From Tsukamurella asaccharolytica (GTDB taxonomy: Bacteria > Actinomycetota > Actinomycetes > Mycobacteriales > Mycobacteriaceae): DNA of 64,000 bases. Shown here piece after piece: positions 63,638 to 64,000 of the stretch. The stretch spans positions 124,001 through 188,000 of the forward strand of contig NZ_VIGW01000001.1 of assembly GCF_007858435.1 (NCBI RefSeq), written 5' to 3'. A program made the position numbers and the translations under genes. The stretch's first letter is position 1. Each line of letters opens with the position of its first letter. Below the pieces are notes generated by a model. It was not told the DNA's origin, made no database searches, and saw nothing but the letters and a program-made list of their open reading frames with translations.

Positions 63638-64000
63638 ATGTCCGTCCTCCCCATCGTCATCGTCGGCGACCCCGTGCTGCACTCCCCCACGACGCCCGTC
63701 GAGCTGGATGCGGACGGCAAACCGTCGGCCGAGATCGTGGCGCTGCTCGACGACATGTACGAGACCATGGACGTCGCCAACGGCGTCGGCCTCGCGGGCA
63801 ACCAGGTGGGCCGCGCCCTGCGGCTGTTCGTCTACGACTGCCCCGACGAGGAGACCCGCGAGCGCCGGCGCGGCGAGGTGATCAACCCCGTGCTCACCAC
63901 CTCGGAGATCCCCGAGACGATGCCGGACCCCGACGACGACTGGGAGGGCTGCCTCTCCGTCCCCGGCGAGTCCTTCCCGACGGGCCGCGCCGACTGGGCC
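63638..64000 (+). CDS. def: Peptide deformylase, N-terminal part (cut by window edge)
   Basis: Removes the formyl group from nascent peptides. The 121 visible codons include motif 1 [10 protein letters not shown] and motif 2 EGCLSVPG with the metal-binding Cys; the HExxH lies beyond the right edge. ATG 63638 follows a leaderless –10. Syntenic with M. tuberculosis Rv0429c. Confidence 0.95.
   Translation, partial: MSVLPIVIVGDPVLHSPTTPVELDADGKPSAEIVALLDDMYETMDVANGVGLAGNQVGRALRLFVYDCPDEETRERRRGEVINPVLTTSEIPETMPDPDDDWEGCLSVPGESFPTGRADWA

Overview
The window is a GC-rich, densely coded actinobacterial chromosome segment. Gene order and gene content point to the Mycobacteriales. Working from memory, two blocks follow Mycobacterium tuberculosis order: aceA–ramB–…–lpd at the left (Rv0467–Rv0462 area) and groEL2 … moeA–psd–pssA–CDC48-like AAA … gamma-glutamylcysteine-ligase-like–sodC–LytR_C protein–DUF3263–def at the right (Rv0440–Rv0429c area). 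Between and inside these blocks sit loci that M. tuberculosis lacks, chiefly a catecholate/hydroxamate siderophore locus and an Mrp antiporter operon. A non-Mycobacterium genus fits best; Tsukamurella is my first guess, with Gordonia, Rhodococcus, Dietzia and Nocardia not excluded. The genus is inference, not something I could test.

Layout. 1–3.1 kb: isocitrate lyase (cut by the left edge), its divergent RamB-type regulator, a CMD-family protein and a VOC protein. 3.2–9.6 kb: an orphan ectoine hydroxylase, a DUF4253 protein, dihydrolipoamide dehydrogenase, a prolyl oligopeptidase, a lipoprotein and a thiamine-binding protein. 9.7–14.2 kb: an L,D-transpeptidase, an alpha/beta hydrolase with a membrane protein, PPK2 and a TetR regulator. 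14.2–16.8 kb: two Tat-exported amide hydrolases. 16.9–37 kb: the siderophore locus. 37–46.6 kb: an LLM oxidoreductase, small proteins, HtpG, SDR/XRE pair, and GroEL with two CIRCE operators. 46.7–53.6 kb: M20 peptidase, MoeA, a small membrane protein, Psd, PssA, and a CDC48-like AAA protein. 54–60.6 kb: mrpA(B)CDEFG. 60.7–64 kb: carboxylate-amine ligase, SodC, LytR_C protein, DUF3263 protein, and peptide deformylase (cut by the right edge).

The siderophore locus is the most notable part. A nine-gene minus-strand operon (27562 to 16874), in which every junction lies between a 4-nt overlap and a 1-nt gap, encodes ornithine N-hydroxylase, N-formyltransferase, a heterodimeric ABC transporter, a siderophore-interacting reductase, and EntA, EntE, EntB (isochorismatase only) and EntC-type enzymes. 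Divergent to it is a dimodular NRPS (C-A-T-C-A-T-TE) plus a binding lipoprotein. Further right lie a second siderophore-interacting protein and a free-standing aryl carrier protein, divergent from each other. Three IdeR/DtxR-like boxes sit exactly at the promoters. The first A domain reads as Thr-activating, so the product is probably a 2,3-dihydroxybenzoyl-Thr-(formyl-hydroxy-ornithine) compound resembling rhodochelin. Oddities: the NRPS appears to start at an ATT codon, and the two ABC half-transporters have complementary damage to their nucleotide-binding sites.

Many genes carry a TANNNT –10 hexamer 6–7 nt before the start codon with no Shine-Dalgarno, the arrangement of leaderless transcripts. 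I saw no tRNA, rRNA, CRISPR, prophage or insertion sequence.
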